A stretch of 64,000 nucleotides of DNA, taken from an uncultured Faecalibacterium sp. GTDB taxonomy: Bacteria > Bacillota > Clostridia > Oscillospirales > Ruminococcaceae. The stretch's first letter is position 1; each line of letters begins with the position of its first letter. Positions 15,499 through 22,617 of this stretch are shown here, in pieces. Both the position numbers and the translations under genes were made by a program. Under the pieces are notes generated by a model that was given only the letters and a program-made list of their open reading frames with translations, searched no databases and was not told the origin of the DNA. Where the stretch lies: NCBI GenBank assembly GCA_900539945.1, contig UQDV01000007.1, positions 1 to 64,000 of the forward strand. Direction: 5' to 3'.

Positions 15499-16950
15499 TT
15501 ATTCGCAGGCTTCGCCGTCTGCGCAGGCGTTGCAGGTGGAACCCAGCTCAATGGGCACCTCAATGCCCTGGGCAGCCAGTTCCTGATTCTCCGCCACCTT
15601 GATCATGATGGCGCACTCCATGCGCTTCTTGAACAGCTCACAGCCGTACTCGTACACACCGGTAATGCTGCCGGTGGCGTGGTAGGAGTTGGCTGCGCAG
15701 CCGCCGGAGCAATACAGCTTGGCCCAGCAGTCCTTGCACTCCTTGCGGGCATAGGCGTTGCAGTGCTTGAACTCATCCCGCACGGCCGTGTTGGTGACGC
15801 CCTTCCAGATGTCGCCCATCAGGTACTTGGGGTCGCCCACGAACTGGTGGCAGGGGTACAGGTCGCCCCAGGGGGTCACGGCCATGTACTCGGTGCCGGA
15901 ACCGCAGCCCGAAATGCGCTTGTAGATGCAGGGGCCGCCGGTCAGGTCGATCATGTAGTGGTAGAAGGTGAAGCCACGGCCCTCGCGGTCGCGCTTGATC
16001 ATCTCCTTGGCCAGGATCTCGTACTGCTCCTTCAGGATGGGCAGATCTTCTGCGGTCAGGGCGCTGGGGTCACCGGGCTTGGACACCACCGGCTCCATGC
16101 TCAGCTCGGTAAAGCCGAGGTCCGCCATGTGGAAGATGTCGTTGGTAAAGTCGGTGTTGTAGTGGGTGTAGGTGCCGCGCATGTAGTAGTTCTTGTCGCC
16201 GCGCTTCTTCACGAACTCCTGGAACTTGGGCACGATGGTGTCGTAACTGCCGCGGCCGGCATAGTCCTTGCGGAAGCGGTCGTTCACTTCCTTGCGGCCA
16301 TCCAGGCTCAGCACCACGTTGTGGCACTCCTTGTTGCAGAAGTCGATGACATCGTCGTCGATCAGCACACCGTTGGTGGTCATGGTAAAGCGGAAGTTCT
16401 TGTTGTGGATCTTCTCCTGCTCGCGGCAGTAGGCCACCAGCTTTTTGACCATGTCAAAGTTCATCAGGGGTTCGCCGCCAAAGAAGTCCACTTCCAGATT
16501 GCGGCGGGTGCCGCTGTTCTCGATCAGGAAATCCATGGCGCGCTTGCCCACCTCGAAGCTCATAAGGGCGCGGTCGCCGTGGTAGCGGCCCTGGGAGGCA
16601 AAGCAGTAGGAGCAGCTCAGGTTGCAGGTGTGCGCCACATGCAGGCACAGCGCCTTGACCACGGTGCTGCGGTTCTTGAAGTCGAACGCCATGTTTTCGT
16701 AGACATCCGGGCTCCACAGCTTGCCGGCTTCCTTCAGGCTGGTCACGTCGTCGATGCACTGGCGCAGATCCTCTTCGGTGACGTCCGGGCGGCTGCCGTA
16801 TTTGTCCATCATAGCCGAGACGATCTGGTCGGCAGTGTGATCCTGATACATGGCAATGACGTCATAGGCCACGTCATCCACCACATGCACCGAACCGCTG
16901 CAGGTGTCCAGCACGATGTTATAACCGTTCAATTGATACTGATGTACCAT
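15499..16950 (-). CDS. scfB: SCIFF peptide maturase (radical SAM/SPASM)
   Basis: A 483-residue radical-SAM enzyme that installs thioether cross-links in the SCIFF precursor. Order: an N-terminal PqqD-like RiPP-recognition region (MVHQYQLNGYNIVLDTCSGS ... ~residue 85), the CxxxCxxC cluster site HTCNLSCSYCFASQGRYHG, DFFGGEPLMN and TTNGVLIDDD strands, and a SPASM domain with CGSGTEYMAVTPWGDLYPCHQFVG, CKDCWAKLYCSGGCAANSY. The last 11 residues (CNACADGEACE) add three extra cysteines. The precursor gene lies 70 nt upstream with a terminator in between. Confidence 0.95.
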   Translation of the reverse strand: MVHQYQLNGYNIVLDTCSGSVHVVDDVAYDVIAMYQDHTADQIVSAMMDKYGSRPDVTEEDLRQCIDDVTSLKEAGKLWSPDVYENMAFDFKNRSTVVKALCLHVAHTCNLSCSYCFASQGRYHGDRALMSFEVGKRAMDFLIENSGTRRNLEVDFFGGEPLMNFDMVKKLVAYCREQEKIHNKNFRFTMTTNGVLIDDDVIDFCNKECHNVVLSLDGRKEVNDRFRKDYAGRGSYDTIVPKFQEFVKKRGDKNYYMRGTYTHYNTDFTNDIFHMADLGFTELSMEPVVSKPGDPSALTAEDLPILKEQYEILAKEMIKRDREGRGFTFYHYMIDLTGGPCIYKRISGCGSGTEYMAVTPWGDLYPCHQFVGDPKYLMGDIWKGVTNTAVRDEFKHCNAYARKECKDCWAKLYCSGGCAANSYHATGSITGVYEYGCELFKKRMECAIMIKVAENQELAAQGIEVPIELGSTCNACADGEACE

Positions 16951-16977
16951 GTTTTACTCCATTCCAGTTTGATACAC

Positions 16978-17006
16978 AAAAAAATGCCGCCCGGCAAAGG
17001 CGGCAT
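16978..17006 (-). terminator. Terminator between scfA and scfB
   Basis: Minus-strand stem ATGCCGCC / GGCGGCAT (8 bp) followed by seven T, placed in the 70-nt gap between precursor and maturase. Partial termination here would give an excess of precursor mRNA. Confidence 0.82.
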
Positions 17007-17020
17007 AGGGTTTGCAGAAA

Positions 17021-17167
17021 TTACTTGTTGCTGTTCTCACACTGCTGGTTAGCCACGCCGCAGGAGGTCTTGCAAGCGGACTGGCAGGAAGTCTGGCACT
17101 CGCCGCAGCCGCCGGTCTTCACGCTCTTGGTCAGGTCACGAGTAGCAATCGTCTTAATACGTTCCAT
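17021..17167 (-). CDS. scfA: SCIFF (six-cysteine) ribosomal precursor peptide
   Basis: A 48-residue peptide, MERIKTIATRDLTKSVKTGG then a core with six cysteines at 21, 24, 28, 32, 36 and 43 (CGEC, TSC, SAC, TSC, QQC). This is the near-universal clostridial SCIFF precursor: a conserved leader for recognition and a Cys-rich core that ScfB cross-links to neighbouring Thr/Ser/other residues. The biological role of mature SCIFF is unsettled. AGAGAGG lies 8 nt before ATG 17165-17167; the longer open frame upstream has no family support. Confidence 0.95.
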   Translation of the reverse strand: MERIKTIATRDLTKSVKTGGCGECQTSCQSACKTSCGVANQQCENSNK

Positions 17168-17239
17168 AGTAGAAACCTCTCTAACTCTCAAAATTTCCTC
17201 ATGCCGGGGGACTGCCCCACCATGCATTTATCTTGAACT

Positions 17240-17268
17240 AGGATAACACATCCGACGCCTTCTGTCAA
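17240..17268 (-). promoter_or_regulatory. Sigma-A promoter of the SCIFF locus
   Basis: Minus-strand TTGACA (17263-17268), 17-bp spacer, TATCCT (17240-17245), about 65 nt before the scfA start. Confidence 0.82.
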
Positions 17269-17294
17269 GATTTTTGTTCCGATAAATCGCCCCG

Positions 17295-17585
17295 TCATAT
17301 CTGCGGCTGATATTTCGTCAGCACGGTGTGCAGCCCCAGCTCCCGTGCACGGGCCAGTAAGTACCGGTAGCGGCACAGCAGTGCCTGCCGCTCATAAATG
17401 CGCTGCTCGATCAGGTCGGTGTCCACCTCCAGATCAAACATCATTTCGTTGCGCTTGAGGCAGAACAGGCATTCCTTCAGCTCCTCTTCCAGTTCCGGGT
17501 GGTAGCGCTCGTGTTCCGTGTCACGCGGGATGCGCGGCGACAGCAGGGTGTGGTCGTTTTGCATCGGTCGAAGTTGTTCCAGCAT
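17295..17585 (-). CDS. DUF2508 (YaaL-like) protein
   Basis: A 96-residue hydrophilic protein. The C-terminal FDLEVDTDLIEQRIYERQALLCRYRYLLARARELG matches the DUF2508 pattern of a short acidic stretch and a long helix with paired Tyr/Leu. I chose ATG 17583-17585 because AGGAGG lies 9 nt upstream; an ATG three codons earlier abuts the SD. Function is unknown. In many Firmicutes DUF2508 genes lie near recR/dnaX; here the neighbour is the SCIFF locus. Confidence 0.65.
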   Translation of the reverse strand: MLEQLRPMQNDHTLLSPRIPRDTEHERYHPELEEELKECLFCLKRNEMMFDLEVDTDLIEQRIYERQALLCRYRYLLARARELGLHTVLTKYQPQI

Positions 17586-17887
17586 AGGCAGCATCCTCCT
17601 CTTTGTGCGTCTTTGCATTGTTCTGATTTCCAGTATATGCAAAGACCACGCAAAGGATGCCGGTTTGTGGGGTCAGGCAGGCAGCTGTTTTATGAATCGT
17701 TACAGTACCGCCACACACAGAAGCCGATTGCCCTGCTGCGCGATTCCAAACGAGATCAAGTCTCCCCGGTGAACACCAAAATCAGAATCCGGTTCATTAT
17801 CGGATTCTGCCATTTTCCACCAAAAAACAAAATCCCAGGAAAGCTACGTTTTTTCGTTTCTTTCCTGGAATTCTTAACAATTTTTCA
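17586..17887. other. Non-coding gap: upstream of DUF2508 gene and old 3' flank of guaA
   Basis: No supported gene. It holds the presumed promoter area of the DUF2508 gene (TATACT near 17631-17636 on the minus strand, weak -35), an AGAATCCG/CGGATTCT dyad near 17785-17810, and the stranded guaA terminator at 17823-17868. Confidence 0.6.
17823..17868 (-). terminator. Original guaA terminator, displaced by the inserted element
   Basis: Minus-strand stem CCAGGAAAG / CTTTCCTGG (17860-17868 with 17835-17843) followed by GATTTTGTTTTTTGG. It lies 20 nt beyond the 14-bp copy of the guaA 3' end at 17888-17901, the distance expected for guaA's own terminator before insertion. Confidence 0.72.
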
Positions 17888-17901
17888 ATTACTCGAGCTC
17901 G
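17888..17901. repeat. Distal att repeat (copy of guaA 3' end)
   Basis: ATTACTCGAGCTCG, identical over 14 bp to 23448-23461 in direct orientation; sequence diverges at once on both sides. Confidence 0.85.
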
Positions 17902-17917
17902 GTAAGTCTCAATCATT

Positions 17918-17937
17918 ACTAAGCAAATTTGTTTAGT
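17918..17937. promoter_or_regulatory. Palindrome next to the distal att site
   Basis: A 20-bp near-perfect palindrome, ACTAAGCAAA / TTTGTTTAGT, 16 bp inside the element. It shares the ACTAAGCA half-site with the operator at 22616-22633 by the regulator promoter. Confidence 0.45.
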
Positions 17938-18002
17938 GTGTCTATTCTTGAATGTTCGCTTTTCCATGAGATCGCCGTGGTAGATGTGGCTTGCTGATTT
18001 TT

Positions 18003-18022
18003 TAGTATCAGGATAGTATCAC
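18003..18022. repeat. Left arm-type direct repeat pair
   Basis: Two TAGTATCA copies with start-to-start spacing of 11 bp (one helical turn). The same 20-bp unit recurs near the other end (23372-23391) with 16 of 20 positions identical. Confidence 0.65.
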
Positions 18023-18089
18023 GCAACCAGTGGGATCTCTGTGAGTATTATAACGTATTTACGTTCAGGAAGCAACTGTCTTTTAAGGA

Positions 18090-18419
18090 TTACTTCTTGC
18101 TTGCATCTGCCAGATAGTTTTCTCCCCATTTACACATCGCATCCAAAATAGGAATGATGCTTCTCCCAAAGTCGCTGAGCGAATATTCTACCTTTGGCGG
18201 CACAACAGGATAAACTTTCCGAATAACCAAGTTATCATTTTCAAGCTCCCGAAGCTGCTGTGTCAGCATTTTAGGCGTAGCCTTGGGAATCAACTTTCCT
18301 ATCTCATTAAAGCGCAAAGTATTATCAATCAAATGCCACAGAATAAGTGCTTTATATTTCCCACCAATCAAATCGAGGGTTGCTTCAACCGGGCAGCTAA
18401 AGGTACTTGGACATTTCAT
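18090..18419 (-). CDS. HxlR family transcriptional regulator
   Basis: A 109-residue winged-helix protein. [37 protein letters not shown] is the HxlR recognition core and [23 protein letters not shown] the wing; [19 protein letters not shown] is the C-terminal dimer helix. The N-terminal Cys (CP in SCPVEA) is the redox-sensing Cys of some family members. AGGGAAGAG precedes ATG 18417-18419. It diverges from the nitroreductase gene, its probable target. Base composition is more AT-rich than the chromosome around it. Confidence 0.93.
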   Translation of the reverse strand: MKCPSTFSCPVEATLDLIGGKYKALILWHLIDNTLRFNEIGKLIPKATPKMLTQQLRELENDNLVIRKVYPVVPPKVEYSLSDFGRSIIPILDAMCKWGENYLADASKK

Positions 18420-18434
18420 TTTTCTCTTCCCTAC

Positions 18435-18452
18435 ACTATCTTTTTAGGTAGT
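18435..18452. promoter_or_regulatory. Candidate HxlR operator
   Basis: ACTATC-TTTTTA-GGTAGT, an inverted repeat with one mismatch, in the HxlR/nitroreductase intergenic region 16 bp from the HxlR start. Confidence 0.45.
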
Positions 18453-18570
18453 ATATAACAAAAAAGTGCGTTCTTGCTTTTTTGAAAACGACTGATAAAA
18501 TCATAGCATAGGCCGATTGAATTATCAAGACCCTACACAAATTTACACTTTCAGAAAGGACCATCACATT

Positions 18571-19098
18571 ATGGATTTTTTGACACTTGCAAAGAAACGG
18601 TATAGTGTACGCGCTTACACAAAGCAGAAGGTTGAGAAGGAAAAGCTGGATGCCATCTTAGAGGCAGCTCACGTTGCACCCACGGGTGGTAATTGCCAGC
18701 CTCAACACCTGATTGTAGTGCAGAGTGATGAAGGCCTTTATAAAATTGGAAAGGCCACAAATATCTATGGTGCGCCGCTGGCAATTATCGTTTGCAGCGA
18801 TACAAATAAGGTCTGGACACGTCCCTTTGATGGTAAAAAGCTGACCGATATTGATGCAAGCATCATTACCGACCACATGATGATGGAAGCCACCTACTTA
18901 GGTTTAGGAAACGTATGGGTATGCTATTTCAAGCCGGACATCCTGAAGGCTGAATTTAAGATTCCCGACAACCTTGAACCGGTCAACATCCTTGTCCTCG
19001 GCTACGCCGACACCTCTCGTGAAAAGGCTCTGTCCGCAGATCGCCATGCAAAAATGAGAAACTCTCTTTCTGCCATGGTATCTTTCGAGAATCTTTAA
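18571..19098 (+). CDS. Nitroreductase family protein
   Basis: A 175-residue FMN-dependent NAD(P)H oxidoreductase. The opening LAKKRYSVRAYTKQKVEKEKL carries the FMN-phosphate Arg pair (R-S-V-R), LEAAHVAPTGGNCQPQHLIVV is the second FMN loop, and MMMEATYLGLGNVWVCYF the dimer helix. ATG 18571 follows AAAGGA at 10 nt; the frame upstream lacks family similarity. Members reduce nitro-aromatics, quinones or flavins. Together with HxlR it forms a compact inducible cargo module of the element. Confidence 0.93.
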   Translation: MDFLTLAKKRYSVRAYTKQKVEKEKLDAILEAAHVAPTGGNCQPQHLIVVQSDEGLYKIGKATNIYGAPLAIIVCSDTNKVWTRPFDGKKLTDIDASIITDHMMMEATYLGLGNVWVCYFKPDILKAEFKIPDNLEPVNILVLGYADTSREKALSADRHAKMRNSLSAMVSFENL

Positions 19099-19147
19099 CT
19101 TAAAATTATATCTTTATATCATTCTATTTTCTCTGGCATGTCCAACC

Positions 19148-19278
19148 ATTAAGTTTTTCTTAATAGTTCCAACTGCTAAACTCGAACCATCCGGAAATCC
19201 CGGATAGTTGATAGACCACCCAAGTTATTAAGCATTCCTTAACAACTGCTCCGAACTCTTCGGAATTTCCAAAGAGTT
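19148..19278. repeat. Two degenerate ~65-bp repeat units with stem-loops
   Basis: Each unit opens with a TTAAG-N5-CTTAA hairpin (19148-19164 and 19228-19242), then AACTGCT, then a GC-bearing hairpin (ATCCGG/CCGGAT at 19189-19205; AACTCTT/AAGAGTT at 19254-19278). They lie in the 190-nt gap after the nitroreductase gene. Function unknown. Confidence 0.45.
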
Positions 19279-19290
19279 GCCCCTATATGT

Positions 19291-19326
19291 ACAGACCCCC
19301 GCCAACATTCGCTGACGGGGGTCTGC
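19291..19326. terminator. Strong hairpin after the relaxase gene
   Basis: A GC-rich stem of up to 15 pairs including G-U (ACAGACCCCCGCCAAC with GCTGACGGGGGTCTGC) just downstream of the relaxase stop. There is no clear U-tract on the minus strand, so termination efficiency is uncertain. Confidence 0.5.
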
Positions 19327-19331
19327 TATGC

Positions 19332-20600
19332 TTACAGTTCTACGCTGTTCTGTCTGTTCTTCTTCTGGCTCCTATCTGTGGTCTGCTCCTGCTCCCTCAT
19401 AAGCCCAATGACCTGCTGCATCTTCTCGGCGCCGAAATAGTTCCATACTCGCCTGAAATCACGTTTCATCGCATAGAGCTGAGAGTTTTCAGCCTCCACC
19501 TCTTTCAGCCGCTGGCTTAGATGATGGGTAGCTTTCTTCTCGTCCTGATAGAAGTGCAGATACTTATCCCGCTCATCCTTGACCTCCCAGTACTTCCGAT
19601 GGAGGGCAAAGAGTACCTTCACCAACTTCTGGATCAGCGGCATGGCCTTCTTCTCCCGATAGCTCTTGGCCGTTTCAAAGGTGCCCGCCTCCGGCACCCA
19701 TTCTTCCGGCCGCTGGGAGTACTGCGCTGACAGATTTTCCAGTCCCTCCATGATGGGAGCCAGTTTGTTCAGCTTCTGGCTCTGCTTCTGGTAGGTCTGC
19801 TCCACTTTCTGCATCCGCTGCTCGGCAGCGTCTACAGCTGTCTGTACCGTTTCCAGCTGCTCCTGCATCTCGGTCAGGTCGGTCTGGCACTCCTGCTTGA
19901 CAGCTTCCAGAGCCGCCACCTCTTTACTGCGCTCCCGCTTCTTGAAGTCCAGCACAGACAGGTGCTCTTCGTGGGTACCTTTCTGCTCCCACTCGATGCC
20001 GTGCCGCTCCATGACTCTGGCAAGCTGCTCTTTCTCGGCGTTGATCCACTGGTTCAGCTCGGATTCCCGTTTGGAGCCGCCTGCAAAGCCCAAGGCCTTC
20101 AGAGCCTGCTTCAGGGAAACCTTGGTGTCCAGTCCTTTGCCCTTCCAGCTGGACACATACGGCACGAAGTCGATGTGCAGATGGGGCGTGGCTTCGTCCA
20201 TGTGGAGGAATGCTCCGAACACCCGCAGTGTCGGGTTACGTTCTTGGAAGCCCTGCATATACTCGTCCAGCAGTTTCTTTGCCAGTGCGCCGTTCTCGGT
20301 CAGGACACCCATATCATCCTTGTTGCCGATCTGGACGATCAGTTCATGGAACACTTTTTCCTGCTTGCCTGTCCGCAGATGCTCGTAGTAGTCGGAAATA
20401 CAGCGGTCTTTGCGCTTCTGCTTGGCGTTGTAGCGACCTACTGCATCATCGAACAGTTCGTGGTATACCTTTTGAATCGGCTCATCCCGGTACACGACAT
20501 TCAGGCTGCTACGCTCAGGGTCTACGTTTTCAGCGGTGAAACTTCTCCGGTTATGGTTGAGGGAGCCGGGACCCCGCATTGCTGAAATGGTTCTTTTCAA
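19332..20600 (-). CDS. mobV: MOBV-family relaxase (plasmid recombination enzyme, Pre/Mob)
   Basis: A 422-residue mobilization nickase. The N-terminus KRTISAMRGPGSLNHNRRSFTAENVD and HELFDDAVGRYNAKQKRKDR are the MOBV motifs, and FGAFLHMDEATPHLHIDFVPY is the HxH metal-binding motif III. From ~residue 215 the protein is a long coiled coil (EVAALEAVKQECQ ... VEAENSQLYAMK). I start at the TTG encoding Leu (20598-20600), because AAAGGA lies 7 nt before it and homologous proteins begin with MKRTIS; the frame continues upstream without similarity. A candidate oriT lies directly upstream. Confidence 0.9.
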   Translation of the reverse strand: MKRTISAMRGPGSLNHNRRSFTAENVDPERSSLNVVYRDEPIQKVYHELFDDAVGRYNAKQKRKDRCISDYYEHLRTGKQEKVFHELIVQIGNKDDMGVLTENGALAKKLLDEYMQGFQERNPTLRVFGAFLHMDEATPHLHIDFVPYVSSWKGKGLDTKVSLKQALKALGFAGGSKRESELNQWINAEKEQLARVMERHGIEWEQKGTHEEHLSVLDFKKRERSKEVAALEAVKQECQTDLTEMQEQLETVQTAVDAAEQRMQKVEQTYQKQSQKLNKLAPIMEGLENLSAQYSQRPEEWVPEAGTFETAKSYREKKAMPLIQKLVKVLFALHRKYWEVKDERDKYLHFYQDEKKATHHLSQRLKEVEAENSQLYAMKRDFRRVWNYFGAEKMQQVIGLMREQEQTTDRSQKKNRQNSVEL

Positions 20601-20654
20601 TCGCACATCCTTTCTCTGGGAGAAGGTACTGGTGCCGGACACGGCATAGGCTTT

Positions 20655-20690
20655 GTTACTTTCGCCGAAAGTAACGCAAAAGCACTTTTG
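20655..20690. other. Candidate origin of transfer (oriT)
   Basis: Two adjacent dyads 55 nt upstream of the relaxase start: GTTACTTTC-GCC-GAAAGTAAC (20655-20675) and CAAAAG-CA-CTTTTG (20677-20690). MOBV relaxases nick next to such hairpins upstream of their own gene. The nick position cannot be set from sequence alone. Confidence 0.6.
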
Positions 20691-20857
20691 ACAGACGTTC
20701 CGTCCATCAAAAGATGCCTTTGCGCCCTGCCGGGGGCTATCCGTCTGTGGACGAGGCTTCGCTGCATCTCGTCGCTGCCCCGACCAACACCACCTTCCTG
20801 CTTTATTGGCTGTTCACAGGAGCGTGTCACGCTCCTGTCCTCGGCAAATAGAGGGAA

Positions 20858-21091
20858 TCACCAGCGGAAGCTCTCTGGCACTCCACGCCTGTCCAGATAC
20901 TCACGTCTGGCCTGTTCCCTCTGTTCCTCGGTAGGTGCCGTCTTATACTGGGCATACAGTTCATGCCGCAGCATTGCATCCAATTTTTGCTCCAAGCCCT
21001 GTATGATGGCTTCTTCATACTCGTCCCTGCCGCTCAGATGGTAGTGCAGCAAAGCAACTAAAAGTTCCTGCGAAATCTGTACATTTTTCAT
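20858..21091 (-). CDS. Small hydrophilic protein of the mobilizable element
   Basis: A 77-residue protein, MKNVQISQELLVALLHYHLSGRDEYEE then EQKLDAMLRHELYAQYKTAP and a C-terminal REYLDRRGVPESFRW. I recall similar small proteins beside MOBV/RepA pairs in clostridial elements but know no function. A ribbon-helix-helix-like N-terminus is possible. I prefer ATG 21089-21091 over an ATG four codons upstream that lacks an SD; both are weak. Confidence 0.7.
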   Translation of the reverse strand: MKNVQISQELLVALLHYHLSGRDEYEEAIIQGLEQKLDAMLRHELYAQYKTAPTEEQREQARREYLDRRGVPESFRW

Positions 21092-21124
21092 CGTTTTCAC
21101 CATTCCGTGTCGGTCGTGTCGATT

Positions 21125-21180
21125 GTGACGGTATTTTCTATAGTAGCAAAAATACCGTCACGGCCGTCACATATCGTCAC
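21125..21180. repeat. Iteron-like repeats and 13-bp inverted repeat behind repA
   Basis: GTGACGGTATTTT (21125-21137) is inverted at 21149-21161, and CGTCAC recurs at 21156, 21165 and 21175. The last copies run into the 3' end of the RepA-like gene. This is the kind of cluster expected for a replication origin or an autoregulatory site. Confidence 0.55.
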
Positions 21181-22301
21181 GCCCCAGAATTTTCCAGCGT
21201 TAATTTGACCACCCTGCCCTCATGGGTGCGCCTGCTTTCGTACCGAATCCCATAGTCGTTGTAGAGCATGTCGGCACTCACATTCAGCTTCCGGGTCAGG
21301 ATGTTTGCCTGTATGCTCACACCAGACAGACGTTCCAGCAGTTCCGTGGGCGTACCACTCCACTCCGGCTGTTCCGGGGTGAGCACCTTTGCCACCGCTT
21401 CCAGAAGCGGGTCGGGCGGCAGCTTCCAGAGTTCCGTTTCGGCTCCTTGGAACTCCCACACGCAGCGTTCCCGGTCAAACTCCAATGTCAGCTCCTGATC
21501 CGGCTGGTCTCGCCCTACGATGTCCAGCAGGGCGGTATTTTCAGTACGCCGCTTCTTCTGCATGATGAACGCTCCATCCGCTGCACCCAACAGGTCGTTG
21601 GTGCCGGAGATCATGTCAAAGCTGTCTTCGGCTTCCATCTTCCGGGTGTGGTGAACCACCAGCAGGCAGATGCCGTACTTGTCGCTGAAAGTTTTCAGCT
21701 TGGTCACGATCTCGTAGTCGCTGGCGTAACTGTATCGTTCACCGCCGATTTCCCGCACCTTCTGCAAGGTATCGATGATGATGAGCCGCACATCTGGATG
21801 CTCCCGAATGAAGCCTTCCAATTGCTGGTCAAGTCCCTCGCTCACGGACTTTGCCTGTGTCGCAAAGTACAGATTGCTGGTCTCCTCTACCCCGAACATC
21901 CGGGAGAGCCGCCGCTGCAGCCGGGCGTAATCGTCCTCCAATGCCAGGTAGAGGACGGTGCCCTGATGCACCTCGTACTCCCACAGCGGAAGCCCCATCG
22001 CCACATGGTAGGCAAGCTGCCCCATGAAGAAGGACTTACCCACCTTGGGCGCACCTACAAAGAGGTAGGTGCCGCTGTACAGCAGGTCGTTCACGATGGG
22101 TCTCCGGGGTGGATACACCGTGTCGTACAGTTCGGTCATTGATACCGTGTTCAGCCCGAAATTGTTTGACTTTTTCGCGGCTTGCAGATTGATTTGCTTG
22201 TCAGAATTTGTTATAATATTGGTGTTGATTTTTGAGGACGACTGTACCGCATCTGCGCCAACAGATGCACCCGGTACGGTCGTTTTTCTATTGTCCGTCA
22301 T
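21177..22301 (-). CDS. RepA-like AAA ATPase/helicase
   Basis: A 374-residue RecA-fold protein of the AAA_25/RepA type. Walker A is LFVGAPKVGKSFFMGQLAY (residues ~83-101), Walker B is DVRLIIIDTLQKVRE, and LLVVHHTRKMEAEDSFDMISGTNDLLGAADG is the motif 3/4 region typical of hexameric RepA helicases of mobilizable plasmids. A C-terminal ~80 residues may be a winged helix. ATG 22299-22301 overlaps the stop of the preceding ORF (ATGA) and has AAGGAGG 8 nt upstream; an ATG two codons earlier abuts that SD. It probably supports element replication after excision or transfer. Confidence 0.85.
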   Translation of the reverse strand: MTDNRKTTVPGASVGADAVQSSSKINTNIITNSDKQINLQAAKKSNNFGLNTVSMTELYDTVYPPRRPIVNDLLYSGTYLFVGAPKVGKSFFMGQLAYHVAMGLPLWEYEVHQGTVLYLALEDDYARLQRRLSRMFGVEETSNLYFATQAKSVSEGLDQQLEGFIREHPDVRLIIIDTLQKVREIGGERYSYASDYEIVTKLKTFSDKYGICLLVVHHTRKMEAEDSFDMISGTNDLLGAADGAFIMQKKRRTENTALLDIVGRDQPDQELTLEFDRERCVWEFQGAETELWKLPPDPLLEAVAKVLTPEQPEWSGTPTELLERLSGVSIQANILTRKLNVSADMLYNDYGIRYESRRTHEGRVVKLTLENSGA

Positions 22302-22453
22302 TCGCATTCCTCCTTAAGTCCGTTCAACGTCAGAGCCACCATTTGCAGGGTCTCCAGCAAGTCCGGCGGGACTTCTTCATCCACGGCCAGCCCCTGCGAG
22401 ATGTCCAGCTCCTTTGCCAGCTCGTCTGCCTTGATAAAAATGCTGTTTGCCAT
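22298..22453 (-). CDS. Truncated excisionase/HTH-like ORF
   Basis: A 51-residue frame. Residues 1-20 (MANSIFIKADELAKELDISQ) match the start of small helix-turn-helix excisionase-like proteins of clostridial elements, but the usual continuation of the HTH is missing. Instead the frame runs into GLAVDEEVPPDLLETLQMVALTLNGLKEECE, an acidic unrelated tail. An internal deletion that fused two genes would explain this. AAAGGA lies 5 nt before ATG 22451-22453. It is first in the repA operon, and its stop overlaps the repA start. Confidence 0.6.
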   Translation of the reverse strand: MANSIFIKADELAKELDISQGLAVDEEVPPDLLETLQMVALTLNGLKEECE

Positions 22454-22617
22454 TTTTTGTCCTTTCCTTGTCGGTTTCATTTCGGTGCCGCTTCATCCTC
22501 GCTGACTTCCGGCAGGCATACCCCCTTTGCGGTGCTGTGCCGTCCCCTTACGGAGCGCTCGCTTCCTTTCGAAAGGTCTTGGCGGTTTGGGTCAGTTTGG
22601 CGGTCATTCAATTTTAC

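Noticed and set aside
17643..17830. A degraded coding remnant upstream of the DUF2508 gene.
   Set aside because: Frames are short and interrupted, with no recognisable family; it is described only as non-coding.
20601..20857. Open frames between the relaxase and the small element protein.
   Set aside because: Short, not preceded by SD sites; the stretch is better explained as the oriT and upstream region.
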